From contig NZ_QAJN01000007.1 of the NCBI RefSeq assembly GCF_003852425.1, forward strand, positions 324,473 to 388,472: 64,000 bases of DNA, read 5' to 3'. Shown piece after piece: positions 44,879-54,518 of the stretch. Below the pieces are notes generated by a model. That model saw nothing but the letters and a program-made list of their open reading frames with translations. It had not been told where the DNA came from and ran no database searches. Source of the DNA: Paucibacter sp. KBW04 (lineage in GTDB: Bacteria; Pseudomonadota; Gammaproteobacteria; Burkholderiales; Burkholderiaceae_C). Each line of letters starts with the position of its first letter. Positions within the stretch are counted from its first letter, which is position 1. The translations under genes were made by a program, and so were the position numbers.

Positions 44879-45604
44879 TCACAAGGCGCGCGCCGGGACC
44901 GGCTCCGCCCGGGGCACCGAAGTCGGTGGCGGCGGGACGCGAATACCGCGACGGGCCACCTCGATGATCAGCTCGGTGCGCCGCGCCACCTTGAAAAAGC
45001 GCAACAGCTCCGAGACATAGTTCTTGCGGATGGTGCCCTCGCTGATGCCCATATGGTTGGCGATCACCTTATTGGGCAAGCCCTGGCAAAGATAGTAGAG
45101 CGCCTCGCACAGGCGGGGCGAGACCCCGATATCGCTGGCTGTGCGCGGGGCATGGCTGGCATAGCCGGGTGAGGGGGCATAGCTGCCATGACCCACGACC
45201 GAAGCCGGCAAAAAGACGCCATCACCAAACACCGTGGTCAGGGCGCGGTCAAACACGGTTTCGTCGCCGCTGCCCTTGGGGATGAAGCCCGAGGCCCCGG
45301 CCGCGATACAGCTCAGGATGGTGTCACGGTCATCCACCGCGGACAGCATGATGACCCGCACCGACAGGCCCAGCTCACGGATATGGGCCAGCAGATCCAG
45401 GCCGGACTTTTCGGATTTCAGATCGATGTCCAGAAACACGACATCGAACTCCGTTTCCGCCAAGCGGGCCAGCGTTTCCTCGTAGGAGCCGGCCTCCACA
45501 ATGCGGCAATGAGGTGCCGTGATATGCAGCATGGTCTTCATCCCAGCCCGGACCAGCTGCTGGTCTTCGACGATCAGCACGTTCTTCAACATAGTGGCTC
45601 GCAT
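44879..45604 (-). CDS. LuxR-type (NarL/FixJ) response regulator
   Basis: Two-domain regulator of 241 residues. Receiver: LIVEDQQLVRAGMKTML at the start with phospho-Asp in VVFLDIDLKSEKSG (about residue 57) and the Lys of GFIPKGS. The C-terminal LuxR HTH (about 160-225) carries GVSPRLCEALYYLCQGLPNKVIANHMGISEGTIRKNY. It binds DNA when phosphorylated. ATG at 45604 or 45592 (MLKNVLIVED). It lies upstream of, and on the same strand as, the hydrogenase operon whose last gene is an HPt-ended hybrid kinase, so it is the likely phosphorelay output. It is divergent from an EAL gene 314 bp away. Confidence 0.9.
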   Translation of the reverse strand: MRATMLKNVLIVEDQQLVRAGMKTMLHITAPHCRIVEAGSYEETLARLAETEFDVVFLDIDLKSEKSGLDLLAHIRELGLSVRVIMLSAVDDRDTILSCIAAGASGFIPKGSGDETVFDRALTTVFGDGVFLPASVVGHGSYAPSPGYASHAPRTASDIGVSPRLCEALYYLCQGLPNKVIANHMGISEGTIRKNYVSELLRFFKVARRTELIIEVARRGIRVPPPPTSVPRAEPVPARAL

Positions 45605-45918
45605 GGTCTGAGAAAAAACTGGGGGACGGCAAGGCGCAAATTCTTTGGAGTTTCACGGCCGCCGCCTGGGAGGAGCCGGGGGATCTCCCCGACTCTTGCT
45701 TTGAGGATACCGCAGGGCCGCAGGGCTCGGGACCTGACTCATGTCGGGGTCCTCGCCCCCTTGGCGACCCAGGGGGAAACAGGCGGGTGGACCTGTTTCC
45801 GACACCTGTCGGCTTGGCGCCGGCCCGGTCAGCGCCGAAGCTTGAGACATACGCGCTGGGCCCTTGATTTTCAAGGCTTCAAGCGCTGGCAGGCGCTGGT
45901 CCTGCAAGGGGATTCGTC
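45605..45918. other. divergent intergenic region of the response regulator and EAL genes
   Basis: 314 bp with no ORF that looks real. It contains a perfect 9-bp inverted repeat at 45775-45800 (listed separately). Both genes probably have their promoters here. I did not find a convincing -24/-12 (sigma54) or -35/-10 pair by eye. Confidence 0.5.
45775..45800. repeat. perfect inverted repeat in the response regulator/EAL intergenic region
   Basis: GGAAACAGG (45775-45783), 8-bp spacer, CCTGTTTCC (45792-45800). Symmetric dyads of this size in a divergent promoter region are typical operator sites; the adjacent LuxR-type regulator is the obvious candidate to bind it. A hairpin in RNA is the alternative. 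Confidence 0.6.
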
Positions 45919-47460
45919 ATGAGCAAGGGCATCGATCTATCGCTGGGCCGAGGACTGCCGGGCCTGCCCGACAGCCAAGCCTCGCCCGCCTGGATGAAGC
46001 TTCTGGACCTGCTGGCGGCGGCGAGCAGCCCGGCCGACAGCAGCCGTGGCCGAGAGCCGGCGCTCAAGCCTCTTTCGCGTGGCTCCCTGCCCTTGTTCAA
46101 GGCCCTGGTCGCCCGCGACGCCGAGGTCGCCACCTTGCGCCGCAACGGCAGCCAGGAGTTGCTCTGGGCCAATGCCGCCCTGCATTGGCAATGGGGCTTG
46201 AGCCTACCCGGCATGAGCCAGGCCGGCCTGGCTTGGCTGGACCTGATCCATCCGCAGGACCGCGCCCGCGTTCAAGCCCTGTTCCAAGCCCTGAGCGCCC
46301 CCGCCAGCTTTGAGCTGGAGTACCGGCTTTGCTTGCCCACCGGGGCCGTGCGCCAATGCCGGGAGCGCGGCTGCCTGGCTTTGTCTGAAGAAGGTGAGTT
46401 GCAAATCCTTAGCATGACCGAAGACTTGGGCAGCGCCAGCCATGCCCCCGCCCAAGTTTCGCCGGGCCCTGTCCCCGAGGCCGCCAACGACGCCCTCGCC
46501 CCCGAAGCGGCCGGGGCCAGCGCCAGCAGCAAAATTGGCAGAGAACTTGGTAGCAAGAGCGGCGCCACGATCCATGTGCTCAGAAACGATTTACGCGCGG
46601 CCCTGCGGCGAAACGAGTTGCGTCTGCTCTATCAACCCCAGATCGATTTGCGCAATGCCCAGGTCTCTTCCATGGAGGCCTTGCTGCGCTGGGAGCGTTG
46701 CGACGGCACCCTGGTGCTACCCGTCCAGTTCATCGGCCTGGCCGAGCAGTACGGCCTGATCAATGAGCTGGGCGAATGGGTTCTGCAGGAGGCCGGCCAG
46801 CAATGGCGCCGCTGGCAGACCGAAGGCCAGCGGCAACGGCGCATCGCGGTCAATGTTTCGGCCCTGCAGCTGGCCTCGGATCGCTTCATGCCGGCCTTGC
46901 TAGAGGCCGTGCCGCAGGCCGATCTGATGGCCGGCGCCTTGCAGATCGAGATCACCGAGTCCAGCCTGATGGGCCATCAACAGGAAGAAGAGCGCAATCT
47001 GGCCCGCTTGGCCGAGCTGGGCGTGCCCCTGGCTCTGGACGACTTCGGCACCGGCTATGCCAACTTCGCCATGCTCAAACGCCTGCCCCTGGACTGCCTC
47101 AAGATCGACCAAAGCCTGGTGGCCGATCTGCCCGGGCAACAGCCCGACCGCAGCATCGTCCGCGCCATCATCGCCATGGCCCACCAGCTGCATCTGCGGG
47201 TGGTGGCCGAAGGGGTGGAGTCCCAGGCCCAATGCCGATGCCTGCAAGCCCTGTGTTGCGATGAGGTGCAGGGTTTTCTGTTCACCCCGCCGGTCTCGGC
47301 CACGGCGGTGCAAGCGCTGATGCACGACTGGCAAGGCGATAGCAGCCACCGCAGCCTGGCCGATAGCTTGGGCCTGGCCGCAGGCGAGGACCTGCCCATG
47401 CCCTCCCCTATGATGGCTCCACACTCGGAGCCCTGCAGATGTTCGGCACACAAGACCTGA
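45919..47460 (+). CDS. PAS-like-EAL c-di-GMP phosphodiesterase
   Basis: Soluble protein of 513 residues. The N-terminal half has a PAS-like fold (about 75-175; LIHPQDRARVQALFQALSAP is a typical PAS helix), followed by a low-complexity Ala/Ser linker. The EAL domain spans about 225-485: SMEALLRW (E253), NVSALQL, IEITESSLM, DDFGTGYANF, KIDQSLV, AEGVESQ and VQGFLFTPPV are all present, so hydrolysis of c-di-GMP to pGpG is likely. ATG after GGGGATT. Divergent from the response regulator that heads the hydrogenase locus, so control by it is plausible. The last 22 bases overlap the LysE gene. Confidence 0.9.
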   Translation: MSKGIDLSLGRGLPGLPDSQASPAWMKLLDLLAAASSPADSSRGREPALKPLSRGSLPLFKALVARDAEVATLRRNGSQELLWANAALHWQWGLSLPGMSQAGLAWLDLIHPQDRARVQALFQALSAPASFELEYRLCLPTGAVRQCRERGCLALSEEGELQILSMTEDLGSASHAPAQVSPGPVPEAANDALAPEAAGASASSKIGRELGSKSGATIHVLRNDLRAALRRNELRLLYQPQIDLRNAQVSSMEALLRWERCDGTLVLPVQFIGLAEQYGLINELGEWVLQEAGQQWRRWQTEGQRQRRIAVNVSALQLASDRFMPALLEAVPQADLMAGALQIEITESSLMGHQQEEERNLARLAELGVPLALDDFGTGYANFAMLKRLPLDCLKIDQSLVADLPGQQPDRSIVRAIIAMAHQLHLRVVAEGVESQAQCRCLQALCCDEVQGFLFTPPVSATAVQALMHDWQGDSSHRSLADSLGLAAGEDLPMPSPMMAPHSEPCRCSAHKT

Positions 47461-48080
47461 CCCTTTTCATCATCTCCGGCCTGCTGCTCAATATCGCGCC
47501 GGGGCCGGATTCGCTCCTGATCATGACGCGCAGTGCCAGCCAAGGTTGGCGGGCGGGCTCCAGCGCCGCCTTCGGGGTCGGCGCCGGCACCTGCGTCCAT
47601 GTGTTGGCGGCTGCACTCGGCTTGTCGGCCCTGCTGGCCACCTCGGCCTGGGCCTTCACGGTGATCAAGTGGGTGGGCGCGGCCTATCTGGTCTATATCG
47701 GCCTGCAAATGCTGCTGAGCCGGCGCAAGGACGCAGCGGCCAGTGCCGACGATGTTCAGCCCAACACGGCCTTGTCCTATCGCAAGATTTTTGCTCAGGG
47801 CTTTTTGACCAATGTGCTCAACCCCAAGGTGGCCCTGTTCTTTCTGGCCTTTGTGCCCCAGTTCATCGCACCGGATGCGCCCCACAAGTCCCTGGCCTTT
47901 ATCGTGCTGGGCGCCATCTTCAATTTCAACGGCATGCTCTGGTGCAACTTCCTGGCCGTCTTCACCGCCCTGGCCAGCCAGCGCCTGAGGCTCAAGCCCT
48001 GGTTGACGGCCTGGCTGAATCGCGCCATCGGCGCCCTCTTTCTGTCCTTCGGCCTGAAGCTGGCCCTGGCCAGCAAATGA
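47439..48080 (+). CDS. LysE/RhtB-family amino acid exporter
   Basis: Inner-membrane exporter of 213 residues with six predicted helices, starting LFIISGLLLNIAPGPDSLLIMTRSA, which is the family signature (NxxPGPDxL). The LysE/RhtB family exports amino acids such as homoserine, threonine or leucine; the specific substrate cannot be read here. The start overlaps the end of the EAL gene in another frame by 22 bases and the stop overlaps the DUF2939 ATG (ATGA), so all three are likely co-transcribed. Confidence 0.92.
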   Translation: MFGTQDLTLFIISGLLLNIAPGPDSLLIMTRSASQGWRAGSSAAFGVGAGTCVHVLAAALGLSALLATSAWAFTVIKWVGAAYLVYIGLQMLLSRRKDAAASADDVQPNTALSYRKIFAQGFLTNVLNPKVALFFLAFVPQFIAPDAPHKSLAFIVLGAIFNFNGMLWCNFLAVFTALASQRLRLKPWLTAWLNRAIGALFLSFGLKLALASK

Positions 48081-48625
48081 GGCCGCGCAACAAGGCGCTG
48101 CTGGTCGGCCTGATAGGCCTCTTGCTCTTGCTAGGCCTGTTCGCCAGCCCCTACCTGACCCTGTACCAGATGCGCCAGGCCGCCCAGGCGCAGGACGCGC
48201 AGGGCCTGAGCGAGCATGTGGACTGGCCCAGCCTGCGCGACAGCCTGAAAACCGGCGTGCAGGCACGCCTGGCCCATCAGGACGTGAATGAACAAGGCCA
48301 GCCTACTCGCGCCGCGGCCTGGGGTGCGGCCGTGGCCGGGGCCTTGCTGGGGCCCATGGTGGACAGCCTCATCACCCCACAAAGCCTGAGCCGGCTGATG
48401 CAGGGCCAGAGCCCCGGCTCGGTCGCCCTGGGCCTGCCCTCGCCCCAAGCCAAGAGCGAGCAAGAGGCCGAGGCCCAAGCGCTGGAATGGAACAGCCATT
48501 TCGAGGGCATCAACCGCTTTGTCTTCTCGGTGCGCAAGCCCGGGGCGGATGAGGAACCCATCCACCTGGTGCTCAGGCGCGAGGGCCTGCTGAGCTGGAA
48601 GCTGGCCGAGCTGCGTCTGCCTTAG
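48077..48625 (+). CDS. DUF2939 domain-containing protein
   Basis: Protein of 182 residues with one N-terminal transmembrane helix or uncleaved signal (ALLVGLIGLLLLLGLFASPY). The following DUF2939 domain reads YLTLYQMRQAAQAQDAQGLSEHVDWPSLRDSLKTG, the hallmark block. Mostly periplasmic; function unknown. Translationally coupled to the LysE gene by ATGA overlap. Close to the convergent gshA end. Confidence 0.88.
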   Translation: MRPRNKALLVGLIGLLLLLGLFASPYLTLYQMRQAAQAQDAQGLSEHVDWPSLRDSLKTGVQARLAHQDVNEQGQPTRAAAWGAAVAGALLGPMVDSLITPQSLSRLMQGQSPGSVALGLPSPQAKSEQEAEAQALEWNSHFEGINRFVFSVRKPGADEEPIHLVLRREGLLSWKLAELRLP

Positions 48626-48648
48626 AACTTATCGGCAAATAGCCGGCT

Positions 48649-50196
48649 TCACACAGCCATGCGCTCCGGCGCCAGGTATTGCTGGCGATAGGTCTCGAAG
48701 TCCAGGGTGTCGGCCGCCTCGATGCGCTGCTGCTCCAGCAGCGAGGCCTGGGCCTGGGCCTCAAAGCGTGCCGCCTGCTCGGCGCTGTAAGGCAGGTCCA
48801 GAAGAAGCTGGCGGGTTTGCTCAGACTGCTCGCGCAAAAAGGCCACGTAGGAGTCTTGATAGTCCTTGCGCATCATGGCCAGCATGCGCGCCGAAGGCGT
48901 AGTTTCAGGATGTGCCAGCGTGTGACGGGCCGCTTCCAGCGCCTGGGCATAGGCATCGCCGCCGTGGGCCGCGTCCAGGGCCTGGGCCATGGGCGCGCAT
49001 TGCGCCAGCAACTCGGCGCCCCACTCGGCCAGTGAACGGGTACCCGCCACGCCACCCACGTTTTGCAGGCGCAAGGCCGGGTCCCGGCCATGAGCGGCCA
49101 CCAGATGCTGGTTGTGGGCCAGGGCGCGGATTTCTTCGGGCGTATCCGGCGGGCTGGGCTGGGTCAGGCAGTGCAGCAAGAACACATCGAGAAAGCGCAC
49201 GGTCTGGGCCGCGATGCCCACCGGCACAAAGGGATCGAGGTCCATGCAGCGCACCTCCACATACTCCACCCCACGCTCTCGCAGGGCATGCAAGGGGCGC
49301 TCGCCCGAGCGAATCACCCGCTTGGGGCGGATGGTGCCGTAGAACTCGTTCTCGATCTGCAGCAAGCTGGTGCTGAGCTGGTTGTAGTCGCCGCCGGGAT
49401 TGCGCACGCCGATGGCCTCGTAGGCCGGATAAGGCCGGGTCAAGGCCTCTTGCAAGGAGGCGGCATAACTCTCCAGGCTGTTGTAGCTGACCGCCAGCGA
49501 AGACTGGGCATCGCTTTGATAACCCAGGCGGCCCATGCGCAGCGAGGTGCCGTAAGGCATGTGCAGCGAGCCCTCGCCAATCGGCTGCAACTCATGCTGG
49601 CGACCGGCCACAAAGCTGGAACACAGGGCCGGCGAGGCGCCGAAGAGGTAGAGCAGCAAAAAGGAGTGGCGGCGGAAATTGCGGATCAGGCCAAAGTACT
49701 GCTCGCTCGTCACCCCGGGCAGCGACCAGTTGTAGTGAATGCCCGAGATGGTCTGCATGCGGCGGCCGTAGCGCTGGCCCAGACCCATGCGATAGACGCT
49801 CTTGGAGCGGCCCACATTGGATTTGCCGTAACGGCCCAGGGGGATGGTCTCGTCGGTGGGCAGGCCGCAAGGCATGGAGCCCACCCACAAGCGCTCCTCG
49901 GGCTGGTTCTTGCCCAGGGCATGCAAGGTTTGATAGACGGCCTGGTGCACCTCGGTGAGCTCATTCAAGCAGTCTTCCACGCCGGCATGCACGCCGGTGA
50001 TCAGCTCGACCTGGGACTCGCTGAAATCGGTGGTGATGTGGGGGTGCGTCAGGGCCGAGCCCAGGGGCGCCGGATGCGGGCTCAGTGCCAGCATGCCGCT
50101 GGGCAAGACCCGCAGACTCTCTTTTTCAATGCCGCGGCGCAGCCCCAATAAGTCCTGTGGGCTGATGCTGTCCAGTCGCTTGTTGTTCTCGCTCAT
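48649..50196 (-). CDS. gshA: glutamate--cysteine ligase
   Basis: First step of glutathione synthesis: ATP-dependent gamma-ligation of glutamate and cysteine. The 515-residue length and blocks match class I proteobacterial GshA: GIEKESLRVLPSG (ATP/Mg site), HPHITTDFSESQVELIT, YGRRMQTISGIHYNWSLP and the later YVEVRCMDLDPF. Start at ATG 50196. The upstream intergenic region has a 61-bp element flanked by 13-bp inverted repeats, which may bear on its expression. No gshB in this window. Confidence 0.96.
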   Translation of the reverse strand: MSENNKRLDSISPQDLLGLRRGIEKESLRVLPSGMLALSPHPAPLGSALTHPHITTDFSESQVELITGVHAGVEDCLNELTEVHQAVYQTLHALGKNQPEERLWVGSMPCGLPTDETIPLGRYGKSNVGRSKSVYRMGLGQRYGRRMQTISGIHYNWSLPGVTSEQYFGLIRNFRRHSFLLLYLFGASPALCSSFVAGRQHELQPIGEGSLHMPYGTSLRMGRLGYQSDAQSSLAVSYNSLESYAASLQEALTRPYPAYEAIGVRNPGGDYNQLSTSLLQIENEFYGTIRPKRVIRSGERPLHALRERGVEYVEVRCMDLDPFVPVGIAAQTVRFLDVFLLHCLTQPSPPDTPEEIRALAHNQHLVAAHGRDPALRLQNVGGVAGTRSLAEWGAELLAQCAPMAQALDAAHGGDAYAQALEAARHTLAHPETTPSARMLAMMRKDYQDSYVAFLREQSEQTRQLLLDLPYSAEQAARFEAQAQASLLEQQRIEAADTLDFETYRQQYLAPERMAV

Positions 50197-50225
50197 GCTT
50201 GTGAGCCTCCAATCCCAAATCCATT

Positions 50226-50286
50226 GGATTTACGCAAAACCGCCGCCGCGGCCTTGGGGCTGGCTGCAACAGCTTTGCGTAAGTCC
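50226..50286. repeat. 61-bp element with 13-bp near-perfect terminal inverted repeats
   Basis: Left arm GGATTTACGCAAA (50226-50238), right arm TTTGCGTAAGTCC (50274-50286), 12 of 13 positions complementary, with a 35-bp GC-rich centre. It lies 30 bp upstream of gshA. Could be a small MITE-like remnant or a regulatory hairpin. ATCCA occurs near both ends but not as a clear target-site duplication. Confidence 0.55.
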
Positions 50287-50381
50287 TGATCCAAATGCAG
50301 GGCGCACGGTAACAGAGCCAGGCTACATCTGTCTTGACACGGGCCAATTGGGGCCGATTGGGCCCCGCTGTACAGCCGGGC

Positions 50382-50406
50382 CTGCCGCCTGGGTGACAGG
50401 CGGCAG
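50382..50406. repeat. perfect 10-bp hairpin upstream of the acyl-CoA dehydrogenase gene
   Basis: CTGCCGCCTG (50382-50391), loop GGTGA, CAGGCGGCAG (50397-50406), ending 51 bp before the start codon. No T tract, so it is more likely an operator or 5' leader hairpin than a terminator. Two near-identical 10-mers (GGGCCAATTG and GGGCCGATTG) lie side by side at 50341-50360. Confidence 0.55.
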
Positions 50407-50457
50407 CGGCGCTTTGCGCCACACTGGCTCATCGCCGATGCAAGCCAAGGACACAGC

Positions 50458-51720
<1,263 letters not shown>

Positions 51721-51795
51721 GTCGGTATCGCCCGCCTTGCCCACCAAAGGGGGAGGACGGGGCAGCAAGTCGCGCAGGCACTAGACTGCGCGGCA

Positions 51796-52896
51796 ATGAA
51801 ACAAGCTCTTGCAGCCATCACCGCCCTACGCGGCAAACGCCTGGTCTGGCCCGCCCTGGGCCTGCTGGCCCTGCTGAGCCTGGGCTTGCCAGCCCTTGCC
51901 TGGCTGCTGCCCCAAGCCAGTCCGGGCTGGCGCTGGGCCGCCTGGCTCTGCAGCCTGGGCTTTGTGCTGCTGACGGCGCAGGAGCTGCGCCGGGCACGTC
52001 GCCGCGTCCTTGAGATCCGGCAAATGCTCAACGAAGCCTTGGACGCCTTGCCCGCCAGCGTGGAGATTTTTGACGCGCAAGACCGTCTGATCGCCTACAA
52101 CCAGCAATTGCTGGAGATCTATCCCCATATGCGCGGCGCCTTCAAACGCGGCGCCACCTTTGAATCCCTGGTACGCACCTCGCTGGCCCAGGGCCGCGTG
52201 CCCGAGGCCAGCGGCCGTGAGGAGGCCTGGCTGCGCGAACGCCTGCAAGCCCGTCGCATCCCGCGCGAACCCTTGCTGCAGCAGGTGCACGATGGCCGCT
52301 GGCTGCGCATCCACGAGCGGCATATGCCCTCGGGCGGCATCGTCGGCGTGCGTACCGAGGTGACCGACATGATTCTCGAACACCAGCGCCTGGCCAGCAC
52401 CGATGGCCTCACCGGCGTGGGCAATCGCCGCCTGTTTGATGAGCGCCTGCAACAAGCCTGGCTGCGCAGCGCTCGCCTGGGTCTGCCCCTGGCCTGCGTG
52501 ATGGTGGATGTGGACCATTTCAAGCAATACAACGATCACTACGGCCATGTGGCCGGGGACGACTGTTTGCGTCGCGTCGCCCAGCTGCTACGCAGCTGCG
52601 CCAGCCGACCGGCCGATACCGTCTGCCGCTACGGCGGGGAGGAGTTCGTCCTGCTGCTGCCCGACTGCGATCTGCACCATGCCCGCGCCGTGGCCCAGCG
52701 CTGCCTGGACGAGCTGCGCCTGGCCGCCATCGACCATGCCGCCTCGCCCCTGCACCGCACCCTGAGCTTCAGCGTGGGTGTGGCTGCCTGTGTCGCAAAA
52801 GCCGATCTGGCGGCACAATCCCTGGTGGAACAGGCCGATGCCGCGCTTTACAGCGCCAAGCAGACGGGCCGGGCCCGCATCGCCATGCAAGTCTGA
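51796..52896 (+). CDS. membrane diguanylate cyclase with PAS domain
   Basis: Protein of 366 residues. Two hydrophobic helices near the N-terminus ([23 protein letters not shown] and [15 protein letters not shown]) anchor it. A PAS-like domain (about 75-195; [21 protein letters not shown]) leads to GGDEF at about 205-365. Active motif [12 protein letters not shown] (about 279-284) with [22 protein letters not shown]. It should produce c-di-GMP. It has no partner regulator next to it. Confidence 0.92.
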   Translation: MKQALAAITALRGKRLVWPALGLLALLSLGLPALAWLLPQASPGWRWAAWLCSLGFVLLTAQELRRARRRVLEIRQMLNEALDALPASVEIFDAQDRLIAYNQQLLEIYPHMRGAFKRGATFESLVRTSLAQGRVPEASGREEAWLRERLQARRIPREPLLQQVHDGRWLRIHERHMPSGGIVGVRTEVTDMILEHQRLASTDGLTGVGNRRLFDERLQQAWLRSARLGLPLACVMVDVDHFKQYNDHYGHVAGDDCLRRVAQLLRSCASRPADTVCRYGGEEFVLLLPDCDLHHARAVAQRCLDELRLAAIDHAASPLHRTLSFSVGVAACVAKADLAAQSLVEQADAALYSAKQTGRARIAMQV

Positions 52897-52979
52897 GTGT
52901 CGCTAGTCGGCAGGCGGGTGGTGCCAGGCATTCCTCTTTCCATTCCCTCCTCCCCCGCTTTCCCGATCGAGACCCTCCC

Positions 52980-53522
52980 ATGCCTGACGCCGCCGACTAC
53001 ATCCGTCGCCACATCCGCACCGTGCCCGATTGGCCGCTGCCTGGCGTGCAGTTCCGCGACATCACGCCCCTGCTGTCCAATCCACGCGTGTTCCGCGTGT
53101 TGATCGACCAGTTCGTGCACCGCTATTTCGACCAAAAACCCACGGCCATCGCCGGCCTGGATGCGCGCGGCTTCATCATCGGCTCGGTGCTGGCCTATGA
53201 GCTGAACATCGGCTTTGTGCCGATTCGCAAGAAAGGCAAGCTGCCCTTCAGCACCATGGAAGAAACCTATGAGCTGGAATACGGCAGCGCCACGGTGGAA
53301 ATCCACACCGACGCCGTCAAAGCCGGCGACCGCATCGTGCTGATCGACGACCTCATCGCCACCGGCGGCACCATGCTGGCCGGCGCTCGCCTGCTGCAAC
53401 GCCTGGGGGCCGAGATCATCGAGGGCGCGGCCATCGTGGACCTGCCCGAGCTGGGTGGCTCGGCCAAGCTGCGCGCCGCTGGCCTGCCCTTGTTCACGCT
53501 GGTGGACTTTGACGGGCACTGA
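52980..53522 (+). CDS. apt: adenine phosphoribosyltransferase
   Basis: Purine salvage enzyme converting adenine and PRPP to AMP in the cytoplasm. 180 residues, typical length. The PRPP-binding loop is [21 protein letters not shown] (about 118-138). The N-terminal motif [21 protein letters not shown] and the flexible loop [11 protein letters not shown] match bacterial Apt. No operon partner required; a TIGR03643-type gene follows 28 bp later. Confidence 0.96.
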   Translation: MPDAADYIRRHIRTVPDWPLPGVQFRDITPLLSNPRVFRVLIDQFVHRYFDQKPTAIAGLDARGFIIGSVLAYELNIGFVPIRKKGKLPFSTMEETYELEYGSATVEIHTDAVKAGDRIVLIDDLIATGGTMLAGARLLQRLGAEIIEGAAIVDLPELGGSAKLRAAGLPLFTLVDFDGH

Positions 53523-53550
53523 AGCGGCCGGATTCACCGACAATAGCGCC

Positions 53551-53784
53551 ATGGCCAAACAGATTCCCCGCCTCTCCCCCGACCAAGTCAAGCGCATCGT
53601 CGCGACCGCCTGGGAGGATGTTCCGCCCTATAACAAGGTGCTGATGGAACACGCCCTCGGTCAGGGTGAACTGATCCAGCTGATGAAGCGCGAACTCAGC
53701 TCCACCGCCTACAAGATGTGGGTGGCCCAGGGCAAGGGCGTCAAGGCGCCGACCAAAAAAGCCCAGTGGCCGCACGGGCGCTAA
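53551..53784 (+). CDS. TIGR03643 / DUF2805 small protein
   Basis: Small helical protein of 77 residues from ATG 53551; the longer frame upstream is not needed. Characteristic stretch LSPDQVKRIVATAWEDVPPYNKVL then LGQGELIQLMKRELSSTAYKMW, ending basic. The family is short and uncharacterised; residues resemble a helix-turn-helix-like bundle. It is followed by a strong terminator, so it probably ends the apt transcript. Confidence 0.85.
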   Translation: MAKQIPRLSPDQVKRIVATAWEDVPPYNKVLMEHALGQGELIQLMKRELSSTAYKMWVAQGKGVKAPTKKAQWPHGR

Positions 53785-53807
53785 AGCCCCGAACTACCCG
53801 AACAAAC

Positions 53808-53851
53808 ATCGGGCCAACCCTGCAAAGGGCTGGCCCGATTTCCTTTTTTTT
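53808..53851 (+). terminator. rho-independent terminator after the apt-TIGR03643 pair
   Basis: ATCGGGCCA (53808-53816) pairs with TGGCCCGAT (53831-53839), with an inner CCCT/AGGG stem, followed by a long T tract to about 53851. Points to the plus strand. Confidence 0.9.
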
Positions 53852-53897
53852 GCTGCGCGCTCCCTGCGCTCACATCGGATGACAGCGATGTTCTTGC

Positions 53898-54518
53898 TTA
53901 GCCCGGCCTTTTGCTTTGCAGCCGGCGAGCACTCAAGCCAAGCAAGCCCAGCAAGAGCAATCCGAAACTGGCCGGCTCGGGTACGGCCGTCACCAACAAG
54001 GAGATGCCGCCGAGGTTGTCCGGCAGGTAATAGTCGGCCGAGACAAAGGCCACCGTCATCGCATGGTCCAGATGCATGCTGAAGGCGGGCGTCGCGAGAA
54101 AGGCCGCGCTGGCCTGGGCCTGTGTATCCCAGGCACAGAAATGGTTCTTGCAAGTCGGGTCCAAGAGCGAGACGCCGTCCACCAGCACCTTGTACTGGCC
54201 GCCCCCCAGCACCTCGGCCGCGACGAAATGGCTGGCCCAGCTGCCCGGCGCGCTCTGCTCGAAATTCCAGGTGTCGTACAAGGCACCGGCCAGGCCCCAG
54301 GCGTCCTTGAGTTGATAGTCACCCGCCGCCATGTCCAGCAAGACAGGATTGAAAAGGCTGACAACACTGCCCGGCGCCACGGGGTAGGCAAAGATATTCG
54401 CACCCGCCCCGGTGCTGCCCGCACCATTGATATTGACCACGGTTTGGGCGGCTGCGCCGGTCGCGCAAACGGCGAGGGTCCATGCCGCCAATGAGAGAGA
54501 AATGGCTCGGAGTTTCAT
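53898..54518 (-). CDS. PEP-CTERM secreted protein
   Basis: Protein of 206 residues with a Sec signal peptide (LSLAAWTLAVCATGAAAQ) and a C-terminal PEP-CTERM sorting signal: VPEPASF, a hydrophobic helix GLLLLGLLGL and an Arg-rich end. PEP-CTERM proteins are processed by an exosortase (EpsH/XrtA) and sent to the cell surface or biofilm matrix. No exosortase lies in the window. Beta-rich middle region. It is translationally coupled to the larger PEP-CTERM gene upstream by ATGA overlap. Confidence 0.88.
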   Translation of the reverse strand: MKLRAISLSLAAWTLAVCATGAAAQTVVNINGAGSTGAGANIFAYPVAPGSVVSLFNPVLLDMAAGDYQLKDAWGLAGALYDTWNFEQSAPGSWASHFVAAEVLGGGQYKVLVDGVSLLDPTCKNHFCAWDTQAQASAAFLATPAFSMHLDHAMTVAFVSADYYLPDNLGGISLLVTAVPEPASFGLLLLGLLGLSARRLQSKRPG

